Source: Hydromicrobium sp964415365 (GTDB lineage Bacteria > Actinomycetota > Humimicrobiia > Humimicrobiales > Humimicrobiaceae). Taken from it: a stretch of DNA of 42,477 nucleotides. The position numbers and the translations under genes are program-made. Positions 17,427 through 26,594 of the stretch are shown here, piece after piece; positions within the stretch are counted from its first letter, which is position 1, and each line of letters opens with the position of its first letter. The notes under the pieces are model-generated. The model made no database searches, was not told the origin of the DNA, and worked only from the letters and a program-made list of their open reading frames with translations. The stretch covers positions 1 through 42,477 of the forward strand of contig CAYPYW010000016.1 of NCBI GenBank assembly GCA_964415365.1, given 5' to 3'.

Positions 17427-17477
17427 ATGCCAGAGTAATAACTGGAAAAAGATATCAAAATGGGTTATTATTTCTCC

Positions 17478-17516
17478 GCTAAACATTTCATAAATCTTTT
17501 AGGTTTAGCTTTTATT
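17478..17516 (+). terminator. Possible terminator between hrcA and dnaJ
   Basis: GCTAAAC (17478-17484) and GTTTAGC (17503-17509) form a seven-base stem with an 18-base loop, followed by TTTTATTTTTT. It lies between the hrcA stop and the dnaJ start. The long loop makes it weak. It might reduce rather than stop readthrough into dnaJ. Confidence 0.4.
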
Positions 17517-17545
17517 TTTTGATTTTTTTGAGGTGATTTTAACCG

Positions 17546-18682
17546 GTGGCGAATAAAAGAGATTATTATGAAGTTCTGGGATTATCCCGGGACTGCACTT
17601 TATCTGATATAAAAAGAGAATATAGAAAGCTTGCCCGCAAGTATCATCCTGACGTAAATGATGGCAATCCTGAAGCAGAGGAAAAGTTTAAAGAAATTTC
17701 TGAAGCCTATGCAGTGCTCAGCAATGAAGAAAAAAGAAGACAATATGATCAGTTTGGGTTCAGCAGAAACCTGTTTGAGGGTTTTGATTTCGGAAGTGTG
17801 TTTTCAGAGTTTGGATTCGGAGATATATTTGATTCAATATTCGGCGGCGGCTTTGGCAGTGTTTTTTCCGGAGGGCGAAGAAGCAGCCACAGAGCAAGAG
17901 GTTCCGATATAAGTATTGAGACAAAAATCAGCTTTAAAGAGTCTGCGTATGGAATAAAAAAAGAGATTGAATATAATGTAGATGATATTTGTGAATCCTG
18001 TGGAGGGAAAGGCAGTACTGCTGATGATGGGATTATTACCTGTAGCGAATGCGGTGGCACAGGAAGAGTGAGAACTGCCAGGCAAACTTTTATTGGAAAT
18101 ATAGTAACCACATCCACCTGCAGCAAGTGCAGCGGATCCGGAGTAATAATAAAAGATCCATGTAAAAAATGCAGGGGTAAAGGTTATCGCGCTGTAAAGA
18201 AAAAAGTTAAACTGGATATCCCGGCCGGGATACATGATGGTGATAGCTTAAGGGTCTCTGGGAAGGGAAACTCTCTGGGCAGAGACTCCATAAGCGGTGA
18301 TCTGTTTATAACTGTAAGAGTAGTACCTCACCCCGGATTTAAAAGGGTTGGTGATGATATACTATCCAGTGTTGATATATCATTTGCTCAGGCAGCTCTT
18401 GGTTGTAAAGTGGAGGTTGAAACTCTTGATGGAAAAGAAGAAATAAAAATCAAGGCTGGAACCCAACCTAATGAAAAGGTTACTCTTAAATCCAGGGGGA
18501 TGGTTCAGCTTAATGGATATAGAAGAGGCGACCATGTAATCAGTATAAATGTTAAGATCCCTACCAGACTCTCCAAAGAAGAAATAACACTTCTAAAAAA
18601 ATATGCGGATGGAAGGGAAGAAGTGGTTGGTAGCGGAAGCCATGGTACCTTCTCCAACGTTAAAAGTGTGTTTAAAAAATAG
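17546..18682 (+). CDS. dnaJ: Chaperone protein DnaJ
   Basis: 378 residues with the full type I layout: a J domain with the HPD motif (YHPDVNDG), a Gly/Phe-rich linker (about 75-120), and a cysteine-rich zinc domain with four CXXCXGXG-type repeats (CESCGGKG, CSECGGTG, CSKCSGSG, CKKCRGKG). The substrate-binding and dimerisation domains follow. The start is GTG at 17546, supported by GAGGTG ten bases upstream. DnaJ stimulates the DnaK ATPase; dnaK and grpE are not in the window, so they must be encoded elsewhere. Confidence 0.96.
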   Translation: MANKRDYYEVLGLSRDCTLSDIKREYRKLARKYHPDVNDGNPEAEEKFKEISEAYAVLSNEEKRRQYDQFGFSRNLFEGFDFGSVFSEFGFGDIFDSIFGGGFGSVFSGGRRSSHRARGSDISIETKISFKESAYGIKKEIEYNVDDICESCGGKGSTADDGIITCSECGGTGRVRTARQTFIGNIVTTSTCSKCSGSGVIIKDPCKKCRGKGYRAVKKKVKLDIPAGIHDGDSLRVSGKGNSLGRDSISGDLFITVRVVPHPGFKRVGDDILSSVDISFAQAALGCKVEVETLDGKEEIKIKAGTQPNEKVTLKSRGMVQLNGYRRGDHVISINVKIPTRLSKEEITLLKKYADGREEVVGSGSHGTFSNVKSVFKK

Positions 18683-18763
18683 AATAATTTCCAGGTAGTT
18701 TAAAGAATTCTTTTTTTACATGAGATTGGCCTGATTATAATTTCACTTAAGACAGTTTGAAAA

Positions 18764-19489
18764 ATGAGTTACCCGTATTTTTTTATAAATCCCGACAGTA
18801 TTGAGGGAAATAAGATAAGAATTAGAGGAGAAGATTTAAATCACCTTGTAAATGTGCTGAGAAGTAAGGTCGGGGATGCAGTTTATATATCGGATAATGC
18901 CGACTATAAATATGAAACCGAAATTTTGGATATCAGAAAACCTGAAGTTACACTACTCATAAAAGATAAGAAGGCAATTACCAGAAAAATTCCTCAGTTA
19001 ACTTTATTCCAGTGTGTACTTAAAAAAAATTCCATGGAATTTGTCATCCAGAAATCAACTGAAATAGGAGTGGATAGAATAATACCGGTTATAAGCGGAA
19101 GAGTGATTACAGATAAAAAGAAAATTACCGGAAAGATTGACAGATGGCAGAAAATTTCAGACGGAGCTTCAAAGCAGAGCAGGAGAGATTATAAGTGCGA
19201 AATACTTCCTCCGGAAGATATCCATGACATTAAGGTTTCGGATTACGATTTATTTTATATTCCCTATGAAGAGAGTTCCGGAAGCGATGAAAGTCTGACG
19301 GGAGCTAGAGATACTTCCAGAATCGGATATGTGATTGGGCCTGAAGGAGGTTTTGAGACCAGCGAATTAAATTTTTTAAAGGAGAAAGGCGCCAGGGAAA
19401 TAAGATTCGGGAAGAATATTTATCGTTCTGAAACTGCAGCGATTTATTTTTTATCCATACTGGATTATTTGACCGGAAATCAACAATGA
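18764..19489 (+). CDS. rsmE: 16S rRNA m3U1498 methyltransferase
   Basis: 241 residues, the usual RsmE size. It has an N-terminal PUA-like domain and a C-terminal SPOUT methyltransferase domain with the knot motif IGPEGGFETSEL and the family ending FGKNIYRSETAA. It methylates U1498 in the decoding region of 16S rRNA using S-adenosylmethionine. Its stop overlaps the mtaB start by four bases, so the two are coupled. The gene order dnaJ-rsmE-mtaB is a common one; prmA, which often sits between dnaJ and rsmE, is missing. Confidence 0.93.
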   Translation: MSYPYFFINPDSIEGNKIRIRGEDLNHLVNVLRSKVGDAVYISDNADYKYETEILDIRKPEVTLLIKDKKAITRKIPQLTLFQCVLKKNSMEFVIQKSTEIGVDRIIPVISGRVITDKKKITGKIDRWQKISDGASKQSRRDYKCEILPPEDIHDIKVSDYDLFYIPYEESSGSDESLTGARDTSRIGYVIGPEGGFETSELNFLKEKGAREIRFGKNIYRSETAAIYFLSILDYLTGNQQ

Positions 19490-20835
19490 AGAAAGTGAAG
19501 TTTTCTGTAGACACACTAGGGTGCAAGGTCAACTTAAGTGAATCAGATTTTATTATAAAAGGACTGCAAAAAAAGGGAATGGAACTGGCCCCCTGGGATG
19601 AGAATCCTGATTTTTGTATAATCAATACCTGTACCGTAACCTCTCAGAGTGATAGAAAAGTCAGACAGATGATAAGAAAAGTTAAATCACAAAACAAAAA
19701 CAGTAAAATAATAGTTACAGGCTGTTTTGTTGTTTTTAATAAAGAATTTTTAAAAGACTGCGGAATTGATTTCATAGTAGAAAACAGGGATAAAAACAAG
19801 ATACCGGATTTAATTAGGGAAACAGTAGCACATGGAGAGATTCGCAAGGTTCCTGAGCAAAAAGAACCCGATAAGAAAGGTTTTAATTTTTACACTTACC
19901 CCCGGGCCAGTCAGATACATTCGAGGCCACTTATAAAAATCCAGGATGGGTGTGAACAAAACTGTACATATTGCATAGTTCCAAAAGTCAGGGGGAAATA
20001 TAAAAGTATTCCCTGTTCAGAGGTTCTGGATAGGATAAGAGATCTGCAGAGAGACGGTTTTGAGGAGGTAGTCCTTACAGGTATCCACATTGGGAAGTAT
20101 GGAAATGATTCCAAAAGCAGTAACCCGAGTTCCGAAGGAAAAGTCGGTAACCTGGCGGATTTACTGGAAAGAATTATGGAAGATACAGATGTAAAAAGGA
20201 TAAGAATCAGCTCTATCGAAGTCGGTGAAATTAACCGCAGGCTGCTGGATATTTTAGAAAGGAATAAAGGACGCTTTGCCCGGCACCTGCATATTCCTCT
20301 TCAAAGTGGCAGTAACAGGGTTCTTAAACTGATGGGGAGGCCGTACACTGCGGAATACTATTTAAGGAAAATTGAAATGATTGGCAGGATTTTCCCTGGC
20401 ATAGCATTGGCTACTGATGTGATGGTAGGCTTTCCGGGTGAAAGTGAGGAGGATTTTATCCAGACGGTGAAAATGATAGAGAAGATAAATTTCAGCAAAA
20501 TTCATGTTTTCAAATTTTCCAAAAGAAAACATACCACAGCTTATTGGATGAGCAATCAGATTGGCGAGGAAGTTAAATCCAGGAGAAGCGAGATTATAAG
20601 GAAGATTGGGGACAAACTGAGAAGCGATTATCTCAAACGTAATATAGGGAAGCTATTAAATGTCGTATGCGAGGAAATGGACATTGATAATAATATTATG
20701 AGTGGAACTTCCGAAAATTATATTAGAGTTTACTTTAAGATGGATAAAAAGAAATTTCCTTTACTGAAAGGTAAAATACTGGAGGTTGCTGCGAGTTCCG
20801 AATATAAAAACGGTCTCTGGGGAATATTGAACTAA
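19486..20835 (+). CDS. mtaB: tRNA t6A37 methylthiotransferase
   Basis: 449 residues. The N-terminal UPF0004 domain has three cluster cysteines (TLGCKVN, NTCTVT, TGCFV). The radical-SAM motif is CEQNCTYC (CX3CX2C), and a C-terminal TRAM-like domain follows. Methylthiotransferases of this group add a methylthio group to t6A at position 37 of ANN-decoding tRNAs. LGCKVNLSES and the neighbourhood with rsmE support MtaB rather than MiaB or RimO. Confidence 0.9.
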   Translation: MKKVKFSVDTLGCKVNLSESDFIIKGLQKKGMELAPWDENPDFCIINTCTVTSQSDRKVRQMIRKVKSQNKNSKIIVTGCFVVFNKEFLKDCGIDFIVENRDKNKIPDLIRETVAHGEIRKVPEQKEPDKKGFNFYTYPRASQIHSRPLIKIQDGCEQNCTYCIVPKVRGKYKSIPCSEVLDRIRDLQRDGFEEVVLTGIHIGKYGNDSKSSNPSSEGKVGNLADLLERIMEDTDVKRIRISSIEVGEINRRLLDILERNKGRFARHLHIPLQSGSNRVLKLMGRPYTAEYYLRKIEMIGRIFPGIALATDVMVGFPGESEEDFIQTVKMIEKINFSKIHVFKFSKRKHTTAYWMSNQIGEEVKSRRSEIIRKIGDKLRSDYLKRNIGKLLNVVCEEMDIDNNIMSGTSENYIRVYFKMDKKKFPLLKGKILEVAASSEYKNGLWGILN

Positions 20836-20881
20836 AAGATATGAAAATAGTCTTTGGCTTTAATTTATGAGTTTGTAAAAG

Positions 20882-20909
20882 TTGTAAAAATTTGAAAAAA
20901 TAGTATAAT
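20882..20909 (+). promoter_or_regulatory. Promoter before the HIT gene
   Basis: TTGTAA (20882-20887) and a perfect TATAAT (20904-20909) are separated by 16 bases, about 65 bases before the HIT gene start. The -35 box matches four of six consensus bases. Confidence 0.5.
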
Positions 20910-20973
20910 CTCCCACCTAGAGTAGGATTGAGTATGAAAAATGTTTTATAAATAGAAAAATTATAAAAAAATA

Positions 20974-21318
20974 ATGACAGATTGTCTTTTTTGTAAAATT
21001 TTGAATAAAGAAATAGAAAGCGATATAGTATTTGAGAGTGATAATGTTTTGATATTTAAGGATATATCGCCAAAAGCGCCTGTACATCTTCTGGCTATCC
21101 CCAAAAAACATATTAGTTCAATTCTGGAGATTGAAAAACTGGACTCCAGGTTATTAAAAGAATTAATGGAAGCAATTAGCAGAGTAGCGCTGGAGATGGA
21201 GCTGGACAAGGAGGGTTTCAGAGTAGTCACCAATACTGGCAGTGGTGCCGGGCAGAGTGTGGATCATCTGCATTTTCACATATTGGGAAAAAGAAGATTT
21301 GACTGGCCTCCAGGTTAA
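20974..21318 (+). CDS. HIT-family nucleotide hydrolase (Hint-like)
   Basis: 114 residues, typical of the small Hint branch. The N-terminal CLFCKILNKEIES and the histidine triad DHLHFHILG near the C-terminus are both clear. Hint proteins hydrolyse purine nucleoside phosphoramidates and adenylated compounds. The start ATG follows AT-rich sequence with no strong ribosome site. In many relatives rpsU follows this gene; here phoH follows instead. Confidence 0.92.
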   Translation: MTDCLFCKILNKEIESDIVFESDNVLIFKDISPKAPVHLLAIPKKHISSILEIEKLDSRLLKELMEAISRVALEMELDKEGFRVVTNTGSGAGQSVDHLHFHILGKRRFDWPPG

Positions 21319-21407
21319 AATTTTTAAATTATTCATTATCCACCTATTATGTAGCTTCCAATTTTTTTTAATAATGTTACAAGAAGAAATCTCAAAAAGG
21401 AGGAGCT

Positions 21408-22379
21408 TTGTCTCCAGTAAAACAAAAGTTAAGTATTAATTTTAAGAGCGACCATTCAATGGCAGAATTAATTGGTAATAGGGATGAATTGCTGCGTTTG
21501 ATTGAGAGAAAATATAATGTTGAGATCTTTGTGCTGGGAAACGATCTGGAAATATCAGGGAAGAATAGGAATGTAAAGGAAGTTGTGAAACTAATAGAGG
21601 AATTGGCGTTACAGATAAATCTGGGGCAGAAATTAAGCTCTGAAAAAGTCAGCGACTCTATAAAGATTATGGAAGATAAATCAGATTTAGAACCGCATGA
21701 AATATTCAAAAACAGTATTGTAGTAAACAGTGGGAAGAAAATTAAGCCGCGCACAGTAGGTCAAAAAAAATATATTGAAGCAATCAAAGAAAATGTAATA
21801 GTTTTTGGAATAGGGCCGGCTGGAACCGGTAAGACTTATCTGGCTTTGGCCTTAGCTGTTGAAGCTTTAAAAGAGGACAAAGTAGCACGGATAATTTTGA
21901 TAAAACCTGTAGTTGAAGCAGGTGAAAAACTGGGATACCTGCCGGGGGATATGTATGATAAAGTGAATCCTTACTTAAGGCCTTTGTATGATGCTTTATA
22001 TGAAATGCTGGATGTTGAAAAATTTCAACAGTATCGTGATATGGGTATTATTGAAGTGGTACCCCTGGCTTATATGAGAGGCAGGACTCTAAATGATTCC
22101 TTTATTATTCTTGATGAAGCCCAAAATACATCTCCTGAACAAATGAAAATGTTTCTTACCAGGTTGGGGTTCGGCTCCAAGATAGTGGTAACCGGTGATA
22201 TTACCCAGATTGATTTGCCCCATGATAAGGAATCAGGCCTTGTTATAGTAGAGAGGATTTTGAGAGAGATACAGGGGATTGAATTTGTATATCTTAGTTC
22301 AAAAGATGTAGTCAGGCATGAACTGGTGCAGAAAATTGTAGATGCCTATAAAGTTTATGGGGAGAGAATTAAAAAGTAA
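21408..22379 (+). CDS. phoH: PhoH-like ATPase
   Basis: 323 residues: an N-terminal KH-like part (about 1-90), then a P-loop ATPase with Walker A GPAGTGKTYLALALAV and Walker B FIILDEAQNTSPEQM. The start is TTG at 21408, decided by the strong AAGGAGG at 21397-21403, and no better ATG is in frame nearby. PhoH proteins are thought to act in RNA metabolism and lie next to ybeY in many bacteria, as they do here with one gene between. Confidence 0.93.
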   Translation: MSPVKQKLSINFKSDHSMAELIGNRDELLRLIERKYNVEIFVLGNDLEISGKNRNVKEVVKLIEELALQINLGQKLSSEKVSDSIKIMEDKSDLEPHEIFKNSIVVNSGKKIKPRTVGQKKYIEAIKENVIVFGIGPAGTGKTYLALALAVEALKEDKVARIILIKPVVEAGEKLGYLPGDMYDKVNPYLRPLYDALYEMLDVEKFQQYRDMGIIEVVPLAYMRGRTLNDSFIILDEAQNTSPEQMKMFLTRLGFGSKIVVTGDITQIDLPHDKESGLVIVERILREIQGIEFVYLSSKDVVRHELVQKIVDAYKVYGERIKK

Positions 22380-22408
22380 TTTTATAGTATAATTTATATG
22401 GGATTAGA

Positions 22409-24613
22409 ATGATAGCCAGAGACAAAAAAAATAAAGAGTTGCTAAAGGTTGAAAGAAGCAGGCTGGAAAAGATATGGGGGTTTATTAGCAAATATTTTTC
22501 GTACAGGAATAAAGTTGCTCAGAGAATGTATATATTCATTTTAACCCTGGCCCTGGTAACAGCTGTTCTTTCATATAATTATGCCCCTGATATAGGTGTA
22601 GAGATGGGAAAACCCAGCCCAAGAACCATTAAAGCAACCAGGGGTATAGAATTTGAAGATGTTGCAAAAACAGAGGAAGATAGAAATAAAAATGAAGCAG
22701 AGGTAGAGGATGTATATGTTTATGATATAGATGTTTTGAATGGTGAAGAAGGAGCACTTTACCAGATTAGATATTTTTATCTTCTCACAGGCATAGTTCA
22801 AAAGAAGGAAGATAAATCTTTTGAAGAAAAAGTTGATTATATGACTAATCTTCTAGGTAGCCAGTATTCTGAATCCATCATTTCTCTGGTACTTAATTTA
22901 CCGGTGGATGATCTTAATCTACTTCTGGTGAAGACGCAGGATATTGCAAGGGAAATAATGAAGGAAAGAATAAGGCCAACTGAGGTGGATTTTGCCAAAA
23001 GTGAGGCTATCGGGCTTGTTGAAGCGGATGGAGACATACAACCTGGATATGTTCCTATAGTAACCAGTGTGCTGGAAAACAATATCCAGCCTACGGCAGT
23101 ATTTGATCCTGCTGCTACTGAAAAGGCAAGGGAAGAAGCCCGATTGAACACAAGCCCGCATATGGTATCGGTGCTTGAAGGCCAGACAATTGTCTTTGAA
23201 GGAGAAATTGTAAACGATACTGATATTCTTATATTAACCAAATTGGGTTTACTTCAGACTGGTTTTAACTGGAAAAGGCTTCTATATATATTCTTTATAT
23301 CTTCCGTAGTCCTTTTCTTGTTTGGATTTTATCTTTACAGATTTAATTTAAATATCTTCAATAATACAAAAAAATTGGTTATTAACTCAATTCTGGTGGT
23401 AATATTTACAGCTCTGATAAAGACGCTTACTATACTTTCATCCATACATCTAAATTTCTGGAACTATTTATTTCCTGTAATGGCAGCATCACTTATTTGC
23501 ACTGTTTTATTTAATGCGCGTATAGCGATGATGCTGACTATTTGTCTTGGAATATTTGCTGGTATTGCAACTGATTTTGATTTCAGTCTGGCTATTGCCT
23601 ATATATTAGGGGGCATTTTTTCCACTTATATGGTATCGAAAGCTTCCCAGCGGTCTGCGGTAATGAAGGCCGGGTTTATAAGCTCTCTTGTTCTTGCCTT
23701 TTTATTTCTAACCATTAATCTTATTGGTGGGGAAGTAAAGACAATTGCTCTTTATACTGTACTTGGGGTGGTCAATGGTATTGTCTGTGCTATTCTTGCC
23801 ATAGGTTTTTTGCCGTTTATTGAGTCTACTTTTAATGTTGTGACTGCAATGGGATTGCTGGAGCTTTCCAATACGGATCAGCCGCTGTTGAAGGAATTGC
23901 TTATATCAGCGCCCGGTACCTATAACCACAGTATTCTGGTAGGTCATCTTGCGGAAAGCGCAGCAAAATCTATAGGAGCTGATTCATTGTTGGTGAAGGT
24001 GGCAGCGCTGTATCATGACCTTGGAAAAATGAAAAGGCCTGAGTATTTTTATGAGAATCAGATGGATATTGGAAATGTTCATGACCGTTTAAATCCTTCT
24101 ATGAGCAGACATATAATATCAAACCATATAAAAGATGGTTTGGAACTGGCAGCAAAAAATAAGATTCCCCGGAAAGTTTTAAATATCATCTCCCAGCATC
24201 ATGGAAATTCGATAATATCCTACTTTTACGAGAAGCAGAAAGATAGAGAGGCAGCTACTAATGGTGGCTCGAATGGTCTGAAGGAGCATTTCCGCTATCC
24301 GACTAAAAAACCACAGAGTAAAGAGGCTGCAATTCTTATGCTGGCGGATTCGACAGAGGCTGCAGTGAGATCTATTGGCAGGGTAACCCCTAAAAAGGTT
24401 GAGCAAATGATAAATGACATATTTGAAGATAAATTAAAAGACGGCCAGCTGGATGAAACCAATATGACCATTAAAGAGATAAATACAGTCAAAGATACCC
24501 TGATTGATGGTATCATGTCTATCTATCATTCACGACTTTCATATGCTGAACCTGCCACAAAGGCAAAAGGGGATTTAGAATCAAGAATGGAAGCAGAATG
24601 GAAGTCGCACTGA
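22409..24613 (+). CDS. Membrane HD-domain phosphohydrolase, YqfF/PgpH type
   Basis: 734 residues: one N-terminal membrane helix (about 35-55), a large external 7TMR-HDED domain (about 60-275), then a cluster of seven membrane helices (about 285-480), and a cytosolic HD domain with the metal motif YHDLGKMKRPEYF and HISNH-like partner SRHIISNHIKDG. In Listeria, PgpH of this family degrades cyclic di-AMP; that role is inferred here. Gene order phoH-yqfF-ybeY is classical. Its end overlaps the ybeY start by 16 bases. Confidence 0.9.
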   Translation: MIARDKKNKELLKVERSRLEKIWGFISKYFSYRNKVAQRMYIFILTLALVTAVLSYNYAPDIGVEMGKPSPRTIKATRGIEFEDVAKTEEDRNKNEAEVEDVYVYDIDVLNGEEGALYQIRYFYLLTGIVQKKEDKSFEEKVDYMTNLLGSQYSESIISLVLNLPVDDLNLLLVKTQDIAREIMKERIRPTEVDFAKSEAIGLVEADGDIQPGYVPIVTSVLENNIQPTAVFDPAATEKAREEARLNTSPHMVSVLEGQTIVFEGEIVNDTDILILTKLGLLQTGFNWKRLLYIFFISSVVLFLFGFYLYRFNLNIFNNTKKLVINSILVVIFTALIKTLTILSSIHLNFWNYLFPVMAASLICTVLFNARIAMMLTICLGIFAGIATDFDFSLAIAYILGGIFSTYMVSKASQRSAVMKAGFISSLVLAFLFLTINLIGGEVKTIALYTVLGVVNGIVCAILAIGFLPFIESTFNVVTAMGLLELSNTDQPLLKELLISAPGTYNHSILVGHLAESAAKSIGADSLLVKVAALYHDLGKMKRPEYFYENQMDIGNVHDRLNPSMSRHIISNHIKDGLELAAKNKIPRKVLNIISQHHGNSIISYFYEKQKDREAATNGGSNGLKEHFRYPTKKPQSKEAAILMLADSTEAAVRSIGRVTPKKVEQMINDIFEDKLKDGQLDETNMTIKEINTVKDTLIDGIMSIYHSRLSYAEPATKAKGDLESRMEAEWKSH

Positions 24614-25062
24614 TTAACAATCAAAGTAAAATAAAGCTGGATCTGGATTTAATAAGGGAAATTGCAGTATATATTTCGGATAAATTCGATAGAGATCCAA
24701 AGAGTGAACTTAGTATTATTTTTTCGGACAGTAGGAAAATAAGAGAATTAAATAAAAAGTACAGAAATATAGACAGTGAGACCGATGTTCTGTCTTTTTC
24801 TTATGTTTCTGATAGAGATAAAATGAGTCTGGGAACTGATACTTATACTGTGGGGGAAATAATTATTTGCCCGGAGGTTGCACGGTCTAATATTTCGAGT
24901 CAGGATAAAAACTGGAGTCTTAATCTGGAAATAACGCTACTGATAATACACGGTATACTGCATATATATAGTTATGACCACCGGAAAGAAAAAGAGAGGG
25001 TGGATATGGAGAGTATCCAGGATAGTTTAATATCTGATACCAGGAGAACTTTTAACATCTAA
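24598..25062 (+). CDS. ybeY: Endoribonuclease YbeY
   Basis: 154 residues. The zinc-binding motif HGILHIYSYDH, three His in HXXXHXXXXXH, is present near the C-terminus, and the upstream block NKKYRNIDSETDVLSF is the family signature. YbeY takes part in 16S rRNA 3'-end maturation and ribosome quality control. The start overlaps the end of the YqfF gene, so translation is coupled. Confidence 0.93.
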   Translation: MEVALINNQSKIKLDLDLIREIAVYISDKFDRDPKSELSIIFSDSRKIRELNKKYRNIDSETDVLSFSYVSDRDKMSLGTDTYTVGEIIICPEVARSNISSQDKNWSLNLEITLLIIHGILHIYSYDHRKEKERVDMESIQDSLISDTRRTFNI

Positions 25063-25189
25063 TTATTTACATCTTAAGTCTGCCACTCTGGAGTTACCTA
25101 AAATCGTAGTTTGCCTATTGACAAATAATGTAAAATTGATAGTGGGTATATTTTTTTTTCAATTTTTAGAATAAATATTAATTTCTAGT

Positions 25190-25657
25190 ATGGGTGATGT
25201 AATTATCCAGGAGATAAGAAGTGTTGACTGGAAATTAGTTAGTAAGATTGTAGAACTGGAAAGAAGGAATCTAGGAAGAAAAGCTTCAATAAATCAGTGG
25301 GTAATACCGGTAATAATAAGGTATGGGAAGTTCATTATAGCGCAAAAAAGCAGGAATAATTCTGATATTATCGGAGTATGTGAACTTGTAAGAAGCTGGA
25401 GAAGTAAACATGCTGCTTTTATCCACTCTTTTTATATTGACAAAGGATACAGGAGAAAAGGTATTGGTAGAAAACTTCTTCAAAAAGTAATTGATATTTT
25501 AAAGAATGATGGTTTTAAGGAAATAGAATTGACTGTTGATCCGGATAATGAGGCTGCTGACCGGCTTTACAAAAATTTTGGTTTTAAAAAAGTTGGTCTG
25601 AGGAAAAACGAATATGGCAGAGGAGTAGACCGGAATTTAATGAGATTAGAACTATAA
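25190..25657 (+). CDS. GNAT-family N-acetyltransferase
   Basis: 155 residues with the GNAT core: the acetyl-CoA loop YRRKGIGRKLLQ and the following NEAADRLYKNFGFKKVGLRKNEY block, which resembles RimI-type protein acetyltransferases. Substrate unknown. There is no Shine-Dalgarno site before the ATG and the upstream sequence is AT-rich, so it may be leaderless or start slightly elsewhere. The stop overlaps the era start (TAATG), putting it in the same transcript as era. Confidence 0.8.
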   Translation: MGDVIIQEIRSVDWKLVSKIVELERRNLGRKASINQWVIPVIIRYGKFIIAQKSRNNSDIIGVCELVRSWRSKHAAFIHSFYIDKGYRRKGIGRKLLQKVIDILKNDGFKEIELTVDPDNEAADRLYKNFGFKKVGLRKNEYGRGVDRNLMRLEL

Positions 25658-26559
25658 TGGATAAAAATGATTTTAAATCCGGCTTTGTTGGTTTGATAGG
25701 GAGAGCAAACGTAGGAAAATCTACATTGATTAATAAGATTTTGAATCGGAAGATAGTTATTACTTCGGGTAAGGTTCAAACTACGAGAAGTAAAATTAAT
25801 TGTATTTTAAATACTGAAAACTCCCAGGTAATTTTTATTGATTGTCCTGGTTTTCTCAAACCGAAGGACCTGTTTGGGGAGAAGTTGAACAATGTTATTT
25901 TCGGCGTGATTGATGACGCCGATTTAATTGTGGTGGTTGTGGATGTAGCCTCAGGGATAGGGAGTGGAGATTTTTTTATTTTTGATAAGGTTAAATATAA
26001 ACCTCAACCCAAGTTTCTGCTGCTGAACAAAGTAGATCTGGTCTCAAAGGGTAAAATAGAAAGAGAGAGAAAAAAACTGGAGAGTTTGGATTATTTTGAC
26101 TATATAGGTGAGGTTTCTGCAAAGACCGGGAAAAATATTGGCGAGTTTCTAACATTGTTAACCGGGAAGCTGCCAGAGGGGCCCAGATATTTTGAAAAGG
26201 ATACCATTACTGATCAGCCTCTGGAAAAAACGATTTCAGATGTGGTAAGGGAAAAATTATTCAAGAACTTGTCCGAAGAGCTCCCCCACAGTATAAATGT
26301 AGAGGTAGAAAGATTTGAGAAAACTGTTGCTGCGAATGGCGGAGAGATGATTGTCATAGGGTGCAGCATTTATACTGAAAGAGTATCGCAGAGGGCTATA
26401 ATTATTGGTAAATCAGGAAGTATGTTAAAGAAAGTTGGAAGGCAAGCCAGACTGGAGCTTGAGGATTTACTAAAAAGCAGGGTTTTTCTGGAATTATGGG
26501 TCAAAGTTGAAAAAAACTGGACCAGAAATGAGCTCTTACTTAAGAGATTTGGTTACTAA
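25657..26559 (+). CDS. era: GTPase Era
   Basis: 300 residues. The GTPase domain has G1 GRANVGKST, G2 around TTRSKINC, G3 DCPG (Cys where most have Thr) and G4 NKVD. A C-terminal KH domain follows (GEMIVIGCSIY, then IIIGKSGSMLKKVG). Era binds the 3' end of 16S rRNA during small-subunit assembly. It is coupled to the preceding acetyltransferase. Confidence 0.95.
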   Translation: MDKNDFKSGFVGLIGRANVGKSTLINKILNRKIVITSGKVQTTRSKINCILNTENSQVIFIDCPGFLKPKDLFGEKLNNVIFGVIDDADLIVVVVDVASGIGSGDFFIFDKVKYKPQPKFLLLNKVDLVSKGKIERERKKLESLDYFDYIGEVSAKTGKNIGEFLTLLTGKLPEGPRYFEKDTITDQPLEKTISDVVREKLFKNLSEELPHSINVEVERFEKTVAANGGEMIVIGCSIYTERVSQRAIIIGKSGSMLKKVGRQARLELEDLLKSRVFLELWVKVEKNWTRNELLLKRFGY

Positions 26560-26594
26560 TTAAAAATATTATTAGTTTATATAAATAAAGGTGG

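Noticed and set aside
22837..23241. 134-codon minus-strand open frame
   Set aside because: It is antisense to the YqfF-type gene, with Ser/Thr-rich composition typical of shadow frames.
25118..25123. TTGACA as a promoter for the acetyltransferase-era genes
   Set aside because: A perfect -35 word, but no -10 box occurs at 15 to 19 bases; the nearest TATATT is 23 bases away.
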